Shown: positions 17,701-25,823 of the stretch, one piece after another
Position numbering within the stretch: position 1 is the first letter of the stretch
Layout of the letters: every line of letters begins with the position of its first letter
Assembly (NCBI GenBank): GCA_031396695.1
Contig: JANNLG010000056.1
Span: forward strand, 1-64,000
DNA length: 64,000 nucleotides
From: VGRW01 sp031396695
Lineage (GTDB): Bacteria > Myxococcota_A > UBA9160 > SZUA-336
Reading direction: 5' to 3'
Notes under the pieces: model-generated
The model's input: only the letters and a program-made list of their open reading frames with translations
Databases searched by the model: none
Told to the model about the DNA's origin: nothing
Program-made: the position numbers and the translations under genes

Positions 17701-17908
17701 CTTCAGCGAGCTGCGCTTCCAGGCCGAGATGGCGCAGCTGCTTTCGATCCTGATGGGAGTGAATCTGCTGGGCGGGATCCTACTTGTGCCCGCTTGTTTC
17801 TCCATCGTGAAGCCCAAGAGCTTCGTCTCCGCGTCACTTGTCGAGGCCACGGAGCAACAAGAGATGAGCGGGTCGCAGCCGAAGGCCGTCGCCGCGAGCG
17901 CCGGATGA
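14720..17908 (+). CDS. RND-superfamily (MMPL-type) transporter
   Basis: A 1062-residue inner-membrane protein. TM1 (about 37-57) is followed by a large periplasmic domain, TM2-TM6 (about 268-440), TM7 (about 471), a second large periplasmic loop, and TM8-TM12 (about 880-1025). GVGVGMDYAVYVADRI near 938 is the MMPL/Patched-type GxxxDY helix; the equivalent Asp in the first repeat is not seen. Such transporters move hydrophobic substrates (lipids, sterols, terpenoids), driven by protons or sodium. The GTG at 14720 has GGGGGA upstream; a GTG at 14714 overlapping the previous TGA is the alternative. It is the middle gene of a three-gene envelope operon. Confidence 0.88.
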   Translation: MADQDPERPKVLIEENLPESAFSMRFGRLVIRYRFAALMTLLSISLFFSFPLVNAAYYNITAAQSEDGVGKVLLGVKARFRVDANIRKTYPEHPYIHAQDKFSGKFGSASFVAIAVIKKEGQIYDYDFLQKVSRVTDKLDQAPNVNHYQVRSLSHINTRVIIIEPDGAIEAAPLLEEIPEDEAELQQLKETVLENPGLIYGQLVSRDHRAALVSAGFITHRLDNSKAYTELFNYLQNLKAEEEADGTAEIYISGAPMATGYVIESQFDLVYFLLLTIVLLFFLLLAYFRRLHGVAIPMVAGLSTAVWGMGMTGWIGIALDPLILVIPLLITARAISHTIQMAERFFEEYEVECTVRSEKLGRKLTPAEIEESKLECATTSLAKLMLPGMIGILTDAAGLAVVAITTIRTMQELSIFGSFWVVAIIFNVIILHPIMIAYLPPPHEFAHFSPIWMQKFLKWAGETATGTVSRWVLVGGNAIVLILATWYVLFNSTIGESRPGVPIFWPDHPFNVATAQLGETFGGVDQMTVFVDGDGKSASSDGLVIQRMEALQRWMRKYVDPGATVSLVDVIKQYWLVNHYADPKWGFVPDAAQTIGGIIFQLQRSNIPGFLRPFLTDDAEDANITFFFRDHKGKTIKRAVHYANEFINANPMGRINVRLVEDKGGVMGAIYYLFGPVMFPRHSGMVVEVADINEDQKITGYQPGTAVQVGRWTERADPAEVEKNVIAGIRALSRTKLPEIKLSDRFKEDLQQDKNRMEKLAINLSAEFDYRIENISIPADEIVHEFETVADLVNHIVDRSAYFVTEEWKNDEGNITAQTIRYCRHYCGYELWTQNTKFKDVSFNPQRTNTYTRGAEFVLAGGIMGVYAAVNDEVERGHVANIVLIFIISYLFVAISYRSNLAGLFVLFSIAVATMLSLAYMAVRETGLTIQTLPVQSVGVGVGMDYAVYVADRIRQEYAWCGDFDEAIRRAIRTTGMAVCFTATTLIAGIIAWSFSELRFQAEMAQLLSILMGVNLLGGILLVPACFSIVKPKSFVSASLVEATEQQEMSGSQPKAVAASAG

Positions 17909-17972
17909 GCGGGGCCGCGGTGGTGGAGGGAGCCGCTGCGGTTTCGCACGTATCGTTTGAGAGGGGAATGCT

Positions 17973-20900
17973 ATGAGGGGAAGGCTGACTCAGGGACTTC
18001 TTGCCGCGCTGGTCCTCGGCGTTCTGCTGCTCGGCGGCGGGCTCGCACGAACGGCTTCGGCCTTCGAGTGGGATCTACCGGGCGAGCGCAAGTTCTCGAT
18101 CCACGGTTTCTACGAAACGCGGCTGATGTTCGTCGGCTCGGAGTTGCCGATCAACGGCGCGACCTGGTCGAGCTTCCGGCACGTTCTGTCGACGGAGCTC
18201 GAGCTCACGCTCTTCCCCGACGGCTTCGGCCCGTTCGACTCGATGTTCATGTTCTCGCGCTTCCTGGTCAGCTATGACTGCATCTACACCTACTCCTGCG
18301 GCACCTTCAACAGCGCGGATTCGTACGGTGACGACAAGCGCCGAGCGGTACGTCAGCCGCTCTCGCTGCGCGAGGACGCCAAGAACAACGCGCCGTATTT
18401 CGCGGGCCTGCTGAAGTCGACTTACCGCCCCGGCTCGATCGTGTCGCCGCAAGAGGTCCTGAACCCGAGTCGGCGCTATCGCGACTGCGACAACCCGCCG
18501 GGCGTGTTCGCGAACCCGTTTCCGCTGGCGGTGTTCTGCAACCTGAACAGCCGCTCGCCGCTCGACAACCCGAACAATCAGACCGGCAACAAGACCTGGG
18601 AGGTGCGCGCGGGCACGTTCCACCCCTTCACGCGTCCGAGCTTGACCGCCGCGGCGCGCTCGGCGATCGGCAACGAGGAATACGACCGACTGCAGGGCCT
18701 GCTGATCAGCGGCCAGGTTCTGTCGCGTTCTGAGACCGCGTTCCGCCTCACGCTGCTCGCGGAGGCCGGTGAGGCGCAGGCGCGCGGCGACGAGGACCTC
18801 GCCGAAGCGCTGAATGCGCAGGCCGACGCGGTCCTCGGCACGCCCGAGACCACCTTCGACGCGAACATCCCGGCGCTCCTGGCCACGCGCCCGGATCCGA
18901 ACCGCTTCGCGGAGTACGCGAACTCCATGACGCCGGCGCTGCTCAAAGCCAAGTGGGGCTCCGGCCAGCTGCGCAACCTGGTGTTTCCGTTCCTGGCCAC
19001 GATCAACACGCCGATCGCGCCGGGTGGCTACTTCAACAACGGCGCGCCGCTCGACAGTATCGGTCAGTACGACCAGGCGCTGGGCGAAACGCTGAGCGCG
19101 AACCTCGGCGGCCTGCCGATCGTGAGCGACGCGGACGGTCAGCCGGTGTTCAGCGCATCGAACGCGCAGAATCGCGTGAACCCGTTCTTCGTCGGTCCAG
19201 ACGGCCTACGCGACTCGGCGGACGACTTGCCGTTCGTCACCAACAACCCGGCTGCTCAGGAGGCCGGCTACCAGCTCGCCACACCGCTCCAGGGAGCGGC
19301 CGGCACGCCCGAGAACCTGCTCGCGAGCTTCGACGGCACGTTCGGCCGCAACGCGCCGGGAAACGCGGCGCGACCGATCTACGCGCAGGCCGCGCGGATC
19401 GTCGTTCCCTCGGCGAGCGATCCAAGCGCGACCAAGATCGTCGAACTCTACGGCGTGTACAGCAACGAGTATCTCGTGAATCGCGGCTGTGGCGCCGTCT
19501 CGGGTAGCTACAACACCGCGACCGGGCAGTGCGTCCGCGCAGGCGGGGACGTCTCGGCGGAGGCCCAGGCGCGCGGCTGCAGCGTGATCGTGCGCGGCAC
19601 GCGCGGACAGCAGGTCAACGTCGGCGTCAACGCGGACGGCCAGTGCATCGAGATGAACACGACTTCACCGGCGCCCAACTCGCAGCTCCAGTTCGAGGTG
19701 CTCGGGCTGCTCGGCGATCTGAACGCGCGGCCGTTCGAAGCCAGCATCGAGCCGCTCAACACCACCGACTTCCGCGCCGTCGCCGAAGGCGGCGTGAACA
19801 ACACCATGCCCGCTCGTCCGCGCATGGCGCAGCAGGGTATCGTCTATCAGTCGCCGGGCGCCCGCCGCGAGTACGAGCAGTACCACGACCTGGTCTCGAA
19901 CCTGGATCTCAAGTACAGCGTCGACTCGCTGCAGTGGAACCACGGCGCCAGCCAGCGCGAGCACGAGTTCGCCGAAGGCTACGTCGAGTTCGAAATGGCC
20001 GACAGCCAGCTCTACGCGCGCGTCGGCAAGCTGATCGTGGTCTGGGGCAAGACGGAGCTGTTCCGCAACCAGGACCGCAACAACCCGCTCGACATCGGCA
20101 ACGGCATCTTCGCGCCGCTCGAGGAGCAGCGCGTCGGCCAGTGGGCGGTCGACCTGACGATTTCGCCCGAGGCGTTCATGCGCGTGGGGCCCGTCGAGGA
20201 TCTGCGCCTCGAGCTGCTCACGATCGTGAATCCGTTCGAGCCCACGGATCTGGGCAAGTGCGGCGAGGGAACCGCGATCGAGCTGATCTGTCTGAAGAGC
20301 TTCGGCGCGATGGCCAACGGCCTGGCCGGCATCGGCGTGATCGGCGAGCACCGACCCTACGACGACTATGCGGGTATCGAGCGCTGGGATTTCGGCGCAC
20401 GCATCGAGGGTCGCTTCGACCGCTTCACCTTCGCGATCTCCGACTTCTGGGGCTGGGACGACGGCTTCTACCTCGATCTCGTGCAGCAGTACGAGCGCAC
20501 CTCCGACATCACGACCGGCGCACCGCTCTCCGTCGGCAGCCGCGGCAACTCGACCGGTTGCACGATTCGCACGAACTCCGAGGGCGAAGCCGTCGGGCCG
20601 AACAACATCGCGGGCGACGGCGACGACGACTTCCCGAGCGCGGGCAACTGTCTGCTCTGGGATCCGCCGGAGACCCCGGACGCGGCGCAGCTGCTGCGGC
20701 CGACCGACTCCGTGGCGGCGCTGCAGAACGTCAACCAGACGCTGTTCCACTCGCTGTGCGCCTACACCTTCGATCCGGATGAAGGTTTTTGCGCGTTCGA
20801 TCGCCTGAACTACCCGCTCGAGTTCGGTCTGATCTCGAACATCATCTCCGGCCTCGGCGTGCTCGGGGCCGCCGTGACCGATGGCGTGGAGTCGATTCAG

Positions 20901-23477
20901 CAGAAGCGCCTGGATGGCCGCACGAGCGTCGTCCAGCGTGGCTCGCCCACCATCCTGACACGCGGATTCCTGGCGATCGAACCGCTTGCGCGGCAGGACC
21001 AAGCCTACCAGGACCTCGGCTTGAGCCTTCAAAACGCCTCGGCTGCATTGCTGGGTTGCGGTGTGGCCTACGCCTCGCCCTGCAGCGGCGCGCAGCAGAC
21101 GCAATGGGCCCGCGACCCGGCGATCGCCGCAGATCTGACGCGCGACCCGACGCTCGGTCCAGCCACGGTCGGCGGCATCGACTTGATGAATGCGGACGCG
21201 AGCGTCGTCACCCAGGAGTTCGTCGGCCTGAAGGCGCTCTCACCAGGCGCGCTGGTTGGAACGCGGCTCAACAACGCTGGCGCACTCTACTACCAGCCGG
21301 GGGTCAACTTCAGCCGCGACGGCCAGCAGGACATGAACATCGACGAGGACTTCAGTCGACAGGGTCGCGAGCTCAACCCGCCGATTGCAGTTTCGGCGCT
21401 CGAGAGCTCGGGCGAGTACCTGAACTTGACCCCCGACGACGTCATCGACCTGGGTGTGCAGGGCCGCGCGGAGTACCAGATCCAAGCCGGCAACATCCTC
21501 GAAGCGGATAGCTGGGTCGAGCCGATGCCGTGGACGGTCAACGAGGAGCTGCTCGAAAAGTACGGCGCGATCGTGTTCAACGCCGATCCGAGCAACGTGC
21601 TCGATCTCGATAGCCCGCTGAACAAATGGAACTTGATCGATCCGAACCAGGACCCGAACGACCTCGCGAACATCCAGTACTCGGACATCGACGGCGAGTA
21701 CTGCGCGCGCTGGATGAACTCGACGGACACGGACATCTCCACGCCGTTCAACCTCGGGTGCACCGCGCTCGAGACGGTCTCGGCGAACTTCGAGCGGCTG
21801 CTGATCAGCATCGAGGAAATCGGCTTCGACCGTGTGTTCGACGCGCCTGAGAGCCTTCAGGAACTCGGCTACTGGTCGGAGTCGAACACCGCGCGCCAGG
21901 CCGCCGGCGATCCGGTCTCGGGTTCCGACGGAATCTACGCGCGCAATCAGTTCGTGATCTCGAGCGAGCAGATGGATTTCGACGTGGTCGCCGCCGCGCC
22001 CACGGGCGATTCGACTTTCATTTTCGTGGACATCGCCGCGAGCGAGACTCCGCAGCAAGCCGCCGCGCGAACGCTGCTCGAGTTTGATCCCCAGGAAGGG
22101 TGTCTGAGCGCGTTCTGCTACCTGCAGGTCAACAACGTCCTGGTCGATCCCGACGACGCCGCTCCGGAGGGCCGCGACTTGATCCTCGCGATGCCGGTCG
22201 GCTTCACGGTCGACATCATGTCGCCGATCGTGGATCCGAACGACCCGAATGGCCCAGTCAACCCCAACGATCCGAATCAGCAGTTCGAGAACACCGGCTT
22301 CGACCGCAAGGTGAACCCGGCCGCGCTCCAGTACCTGCAGCAGACGGCGGGCGACACTTCGCTGCGGCGCCTGCTCGCGTCGCAGGTGATCGCGGTCGAG
22401 ACGCCGACCGGCATCGAGTACGTGCAGATGAGCAACGAGCAGCGCGATCAGCTGCTCGGAGAGCTCGGCGACGCGCTCAACCGCGGTCGCGACATGGACG
22501 GCGACGGCAGCTCGGATCTCGACCGCAACCGCGACTCGGTCTGGGACGGGATCGACGACTACAGCGGCGGTGGACCGATCACCGACGACAACATCCTGTG
22601 CGGCACCGGCATCCCCGGCGATCCACTCCAGGACGGCGTTCAGTACAGCCCGTTCCGCAGGGACCAGGACATGAACTCCGAGGCCTTCCGGGCGATGTTC
22701 CCGAACGGTCTGCCCCCGCGTTCGCCGGTGTTCTGCCGCGGCGTGTCGGGCATCCTCAGCGCCACCAACCAGACGCTGCCGATTCGCAAGGCGGGCGGCG
22801 ACGGCCGCTACGGCCGCCGCGACTTCCTGTGGCAGAACGGACGCCAGGTCGCGTTCAACTACCAGAAGCGGAACGTCATGGGCTTCGGTCTCGACTTCGC
22901 GGAAGACGTCACGAAGACGAGCTGGGGTCTGGAGTTCTCGTGGATGGCGAACAAGCTGCTGCCGAACAACTTCGAGTACGACGGCTATTCGCAGACCGAC
23001 GAGATGGTGCTGTCGATCTCCGTCGACCGGCCAACCTTCTTCAACTTCCTGAACCCGAACCGCAGCTTCTTCATGAACCTGCAGATGTTCCTGCGCTACC
23101 TGCCCGACTACGAGGGCGGCCGTGGCGGCAACGACGGCATGTACGGCGCTGCGGGCGCATCGCTCACCGGCAACATCGCGTTCACTTTCTTCACCGGCTA
23201 CTTCCAGGATCGCCTCGCGCCGCGCGTCACGATCCTGTACGCGCCGTGGGAGTCGCAGGGCGCGTTGCTCACGGGCCTGTCGTACCGCTGGAACGACGCG
23301 TTCTCGACCAGCATCGGCTGGACGCAGTTCTTCGGTCACATCTACAAGCAGCAGGGCGGATACTTCCCGATCGCCCAGTACGGCTCGGTCGCCGACTACA
23401 ACGGACCGGTCCTGCGCGGCGTCGCGCCGGTCCTGTACCGAGACCAGGCCGAAGTCCGGATTCGCTACACCTGGTAA
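17973..23477 (+). CDS. Giant DUF1302-like outer-membrane protein
   Basis: An 1834-residue secreted protein with an N-terminal signal sequence (LLAALVLGVLLLGGGLA, cleaved near SAFEW). The stretch LYARVGKLIVVWGKTELF near residue 680 resembles the DUF1302 signature, whose members are usually about 500-700 residues. The chain ends RIRYTW, an aromatic C-terminus typical of BAM-inserted beta-barrels. Insertions include Asp/Pro/Asn-rich linkers near 1420 and a calcium-type Asp motif (DMDGDGSSDLDRN) near 1506. It probably forms the outer-membrane channel or receptor for the RND transporter upstream. The ATG at 17973 has GAGAGGGGA 6-7 nt before it. A strong terminator follows. Confidence 0.82.
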   Translation: MRGRLTQGLLAALVLGVLLLGGGLARTASAFEWDLPGERKFSIHGFYETRLMFVGSELPINGATWSSFRHVLSTELELTLFPDGFGPFDSMFMFSRFLVSYDCIYTYSCGTFNSADSYGDDKRRAVRQPLSLREDAKNNAPYFAGLLKSTYRPGSIVSPQEVLNPSRRYRDCDNPPGVFANPFPLAVFCNLNSRSPLDNPNNQTGNKTWEVRAGTFHPFTRPSLTAAARSAIGNEEYDRLQGLLISGQVLSRSETAFRLTLLAEAGEAQARGDEDLAEALNAQADAVLGTPETTFDANIPALLATRPDPNRFAEYANSMTPALLKAKWGSGQLRNLVFPFLATINTPIAPGGYFNNGAPLDSIGQYDQALGETLSANLGGLPIVSDADGQPVFSASNAQNRVNPFFVGPDGLRDSADDLPFVTNNPAAQEAGYQLATPLQGAAGTPENLLASFDGTFGRNAPGNAARPIYAQAARIVVPSASDPSATKIVELYGVYSNEYLVNRGCGAVSGSYNTATGQCVRAGGDVSAEAQARGCSVIVRGTRGQQVNVGVNADGQCIEMNTTSPAPNSQLQFEVLGLLGDLNARPFEASIEPLNTTDFRAVAEGGVNNTMPARPRMAQQGIVYQSPGARREYEQYHDLVSNLDLKYSVDSLQWNHGASQREHEFAEGYVEFEMADSQLYARVGKLIVVWGKTELFRNQDRNNPLDIGNGIFAPLEEQRVGQWAVDLTISPEAFMRVGPVEDLRLELLTIVNPFEPTDLGKCGEGTAIELICLKSFGAMANGLAGIGVIGEHRPYDDYAGIERWDFGARIEGRFDRFTFAISDFWGWDDGFYLDLVQQYERTSDITTGAPLSVGSRGNSTGCTIRTNSEGEAVGPNNIAGDGDDDFPSAGNCLLWDPPETPDAAQLLRPTDSVAALQNVNQTLFHSLCAYTFDPDEGFCAFDRLNYPLEFGLISNIISGLGVLGAAVTDGVESIQQKRLDGRTSVVQRGSPTILTRGFLAIEPLARQDQAYQDLGLSLQNASAALLGCGVAYASPCSGAQQTQWARDPAIAADLTRDPTLGPATVGGIDLMNADASVVTQEFVGLKALSPGALVGTRLNNAGALYYQPGVNFSRDGQQDMNIDEDFSRQGRELNPPIAVSALESSGEYLNLTPDDVIDLGVQGRAEYQIQAGNILEADSWVEPMPWTVNEELLEKYGAIVFNADPSNVLDLDSPLNKWNLIDPNQDPNDLANIQYSDIDGEYCARWMNSTDTDISTPFNLGCTALETVSANFERLLISIEEIGFDRVFDAPESLQELGYWSESNTARQAAGDPVSGSDGIYARNQFVISSEQMDFDVVAAAPTGDSTFIFVDIAASETPQQAAARTLLEFDPQEGCLSAFCYLQVNNVLVDPDDAAPEGRDLILAMPVGFTVDIMSPIVDPNDPNGPVNPNDPNQQFENTGFDRKVNPAALQYLQQTAGDTSLRRLLASQVIAVETPTGIEYVQMSNEQRDQLLGELGDALNRGRDMDGDGSSDLDRNRDSVWDGIDDYSGGGPITDDNILCGTGIPGDPLQDGVQYSPFRRDQDMNSEAFRAMFPNGLPPRSPVFCRGVSGILSATNQTLPIRKAGGDGRYGRRDFLWQNGRQVAFNYQKRNVMGFGLDFAEDVTKTSWGLEFSWMANKLLPNNFEYDGYSQTDEMVLSISVDRPTFFNFLNPNRSFFMNLQMFLRYLPDYEGGRGGNDGMYGAAGASLTGNIAFTFFTGYFQDRLAPRVTILYAPWESQGALLTGLSYRWNDAFSTSIGWTQFFGHIYKQQGGYFPIAQYGSVADYNGPVLRGVAPVLYRDQAEVRIRYTW

Positions 23478-23501
23478 CGACGACTCGGTAGACTTCGAGA
23501 G

Positions 23502-23544
23502 GGCGCCACTCGGCCGCGAGCCGAGAGGCGCCTTCGCATTTTCG
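23502..23544 (+). terminator. Intrinsic terminator after the DUF1302 operon
   Basis: A 13-bp stem with one mismatch: GGCGCCACTCGGC (23502-23514) and GCCGAGAGGCGCC (23520-23532), a 5-base loop, then a T-rich tail ending in TTTT at 23541. It separates the envelope operon from purN. Confidence 0.75.
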
Positions 23545-23552
23545 GGGGACGC

Positions 23553-24179
23553 ATGGCGCTACGCATCGCGGTGTTGCTGTCGGGCGGCGGGACCACGCTC
23601 GAGAACTTGTTCGCCGAGCGGGCGCAGGGCCGGCTCGACGTCGACGTGAGCGCGGTGATCTCCTCCAAGCCCGAGGCCTTCGGGCTCGAGCGCGCGCGCA
23701 AGCACGGCGTGGCGGCGCATGCCGTCGATCGCCGCGCCTTCGACGACGAGCGCGCCTTCAACGACGCGCTGCACCGACGGCTCGCCCAGGATCCGCCGGA
23801 TCTGCTCGTGCTCGCCGGCTTCCTGTCGCGCATCGAGCTGCGCGGGTACAACGGGCGCGCGATGAACACACACCCGTCGCTGATTCCGGCCTTCTGCGGC
23901 AAGGGCTTCTACGGCGAACGCGTCCACCGGGCGGTGCTCGAGTATGGCGCCAAAGTGACGGGCGCGACCATCCACTACTGCGACGAGCAGTACGACACCG
24001 GCCCGATCATCGTGCAGCAGGCAATCCCGGTGCTCGAGGACGACACGCCCGCCTCGCTCGCCGCGCGCGTCGCAGAGGTCGAGCGCGCGCTCTATCCGCG
24101 CGCGATCCAGCTCCACGCCCAGGGCCGCCTGCGCATCGAGGGCCGACGGGTACGCGTGTTGCCCCCGACCTCCGGCTGA
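23553..24179 (+). CDS. purN: Phosphoribosylglycinamide formyltransferase
   Basis: Transfers a formyl group from 10-formyl-THF to GAR in purine synthesis. It has 208 residues. The phosphate loop is LSGGGTTLENL (canonical GSGSNL), the catalytic Asn-His is in MNTHPSLIPAF, and the catalytic Asp is in CDEQYDTGPII. The normal folate-side loop CGKGFYGERVHRAVLEYGAKVTGATIH is seen in the middle and confirms PurN over other formyltransferases. The ATG at 23553 follows GGGGGAC. It stands alone, without purM, in a transition region before a signalling gene. Confidence 0.93.
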   Translation: MALRIAVLLSGGGTTLENLFAERAQGRLDVDVSAVISSKPEAFGLERARKHGVAAHAVDRRAFDDERAFNDALHRRLAQDPPDLLVLAGFLSRIELRGYNGRAMNTHPSLIPAFCGKGFYGERVHRAVLEYGAKVTGATIHYCDEQYDTGPIIVQQAIPVLEDDTPASLAARVAEVERALYPRAIQLHAQGRLRIEGRRVRVLPPTSG

Positions 24180-24253
24180 GGTCCCCGTACCCGCCTTCTA
24201 GAGGACGCAACTCCCCCATCAAGCCGCCGCCCGCGCGGGCCGATCCTCCGTTG

Positions 24254-25648
24254 ATGGACAAGCGGGTTCTGGTGGTCGACGACGACCGCTTGATACGCGA
24301 GATGACGCGCGATGCGCTCGTCCAGGAGGGCTTTCGCGTAGCCACCGCGGCGACCGGCCGCGAGGCGCTGTCCCGGCTCGGCGACGAGGGTCCGTTCGAC
24401 CTGGTGATCACGGACCTCTCCATGCGCGAGATGGACGGCTTGGAGCTGCTCGAGCGCGTGAAGCGCGCCTCGCCACGCACCGAGGTGATCGTGCTGACGG
24501 GCTACGCGTCGCTCGAGAGCGCGCTGCAGGCCATGCGCCTGGGCGCCGCCGACTATCTGCGCAAGCCGGTGTCCGCGCCCGAGATTACGTACTGCGTGAA
24601 ACGCACGCTCTTGCGCCGGCGGCTGATGGACGAGAACGAGGCGCTGCGCGGCTGCGTGCAGGCGTTCGAGGCCGCGCGCGCGCTGGCGTCGTGCCTGGAG
24701 AGTGGCGACGTGCTGCCGATGGCGCTCGACATCGTCCTGCGGCTGACCGGCCGCGGCCGCGCGGTGGGGCGACTGATCGAGCTGCCGTCGCGCACGGGCG
24801 AGGGCATCGAGCTGGTCGGCTTCCCCGCGGACACGCTGGCGGAGCTGCGCTCGCAGATCGAGCTCGGCAAGCTGTTCGATCCGGCCGAGCTCGAACGGCC
24901 GGGCATCTCGAGCGGCGACGCGCTAGCGGGCGCGCTCTCGACGCTCGGGCTCGAAGACCCGCAGCTCTTGCCGCTGCCGATCCGGCTCGAGGGACGCGTG
25001 GTTGGCGGGATCTGGATCTTCTCCGACGGGCGACCCTTCGACGCCGACGAGCGGCAGCGCGCCGAGCTCGTGGTCGAGCAGGCGGAGCTCGCGCTGATCA
25101 ACGCCGAGCGTTTCCTGCAGGCGCGCGAGAAGGCGTTCATCGACGACGTCACGTCGCTGTACAACGCGCGCTATCTGCTATCGGCGCTCGACCGCGAGGT
25201 GAACCGCGCCTCGCGTTCGCAGGCCAAGCTGTCGGTGCTGTTTCTCGATCTCGATCGCTTCAAGACCGTGAACGACCGCTTCGGTCACCTGGTCGGCTCG
25301 CGCGTGCTGCGTGAGCTGGGGGTGCTGCTGCAGGAGTCGGTGCGCGCGATCGACACCGTGGGCCGCTACGGCGGCGACGAGTTCACCATCCTGCTCGTCG
25401 ACACGGGCAAGGACGGCGCGCTCTCGGTGGCCGATCGCATCCGGCAATCGGTCGCCAACCACGTGTTCGGCGGCGAGCGCGGGCTCGACCTGCGGCTCAC
25501 GATCTCCGTCGGCGTGTCCACCTTCCCGGCGCACGGAGACACGCGCGAGCGACTGCTCGATCTGGCCGACAAGGCCATGTATCTGGCGAAGGCGCTCGGC
25601 CGCAATCACGTCTGCTCCGCCGACGATCTCTCCAACTCGCGCGGCTAG
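24254..25648 (+). CDS. Response regulator with GAF-like and GGDEF domains (diguanylate cyclase)
   Basis: A 464-residue cytosolic protein. The receiver domain (1-120) has acidic pocket DDD near 10, the phospho-acceptor Asp in LVITDLSMREMDG (about 56), and Lys in YLRKPVSAPE. A GAF-like middle (about 140-290) is followed by a GGDEF domain (about 300-460): DxLT-like DDVTSLYNARYL, FLDLDRFKTVND, and active-site RYGGDEF near 378. The product-inhibition I-site RAID lies exactly five residues before GGDEF. It therefore should make c-di-GMP when phosphorylated and be feedback-inhibited. A TTG at 24251 would add one residue. No cognate histidine kinase is adjacent. Confidence 0.92.
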   Translation: MDKRVLVVDDDRLIREMTRDALVQEGFRVATAATGREALSRLGDEGPFDLVITDLSMREMDGLELLERVKRASPRTEVIVLTGYASLESALQAMRLGAADYLRKPVSAPEITYCVKRTLLRRRLMDENEALRGCVQAFEAARALASCLESGDVLPMALDIVLRLTGRGRAVGRLIELPSRTGEGIELVGFPADTLAELRSQIELGKLFDPAELERPGISSGDALAGALSTLGLEDPQLLPLPIRLEGRVVGGIWIFSDGRPFDADERQRAELVVEQAELALINAERFLQAREKAFIDDVTSLYNARYLLSALDREVNRASRSQAKLSVLFLDLDRFKTVNDRFGHLVGSRVLRELGVLLQESVRAIDTVGRYGGDEFTILLVDTGKDGALSVADRIRQSVANHVFGGERGLDLRLTISVGVSTFPAHGDTRERLLDLADKAMYLAKALGRNHVCSADDLSNSRG

Positions 25649-25713
25649 AATCCGACCCGCTGCCGACTGCGAGACGGGCGCCGTCCGCGGCCGCCCGCGG
25701 CGGCGCCCCGCAA

Positions 25714-25757
25714 GCGCCGCACAGCGGCGCGCGCAGCGAGGCGAAGCCGAGCGAAGT
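25714..25757 (+). repeat. GC-rich hairpin plus partial copy C of the dispersed repeat
   Basis: GCGCCGC (25714-25720) pairs perfectly with GCGGCGC (25724-25730) around a 3-base loop. It is followed by GCGCAGCGAG and related bases (25731-25757) that resemble the 5' half of the repeats at 11.6 and 53.5 kb, with about five mismatches in 27. It sits between the GGDEF gene and aspS and could also end transcription. Confidence 0.4.
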
Positions 25758-25823
25758 AAACCTGTGGTAGGCTCCGCGCGCCGTACCCCGACCGCCGTAC
25801 CCCTGACCGCCGCGGAGGCAGCC

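Noticed and set aside
22492..22560. Independent calcium-binding small gene
   Set aside because: The Asp-rich motif lies inside the continuous DUF1302-like reading frame.
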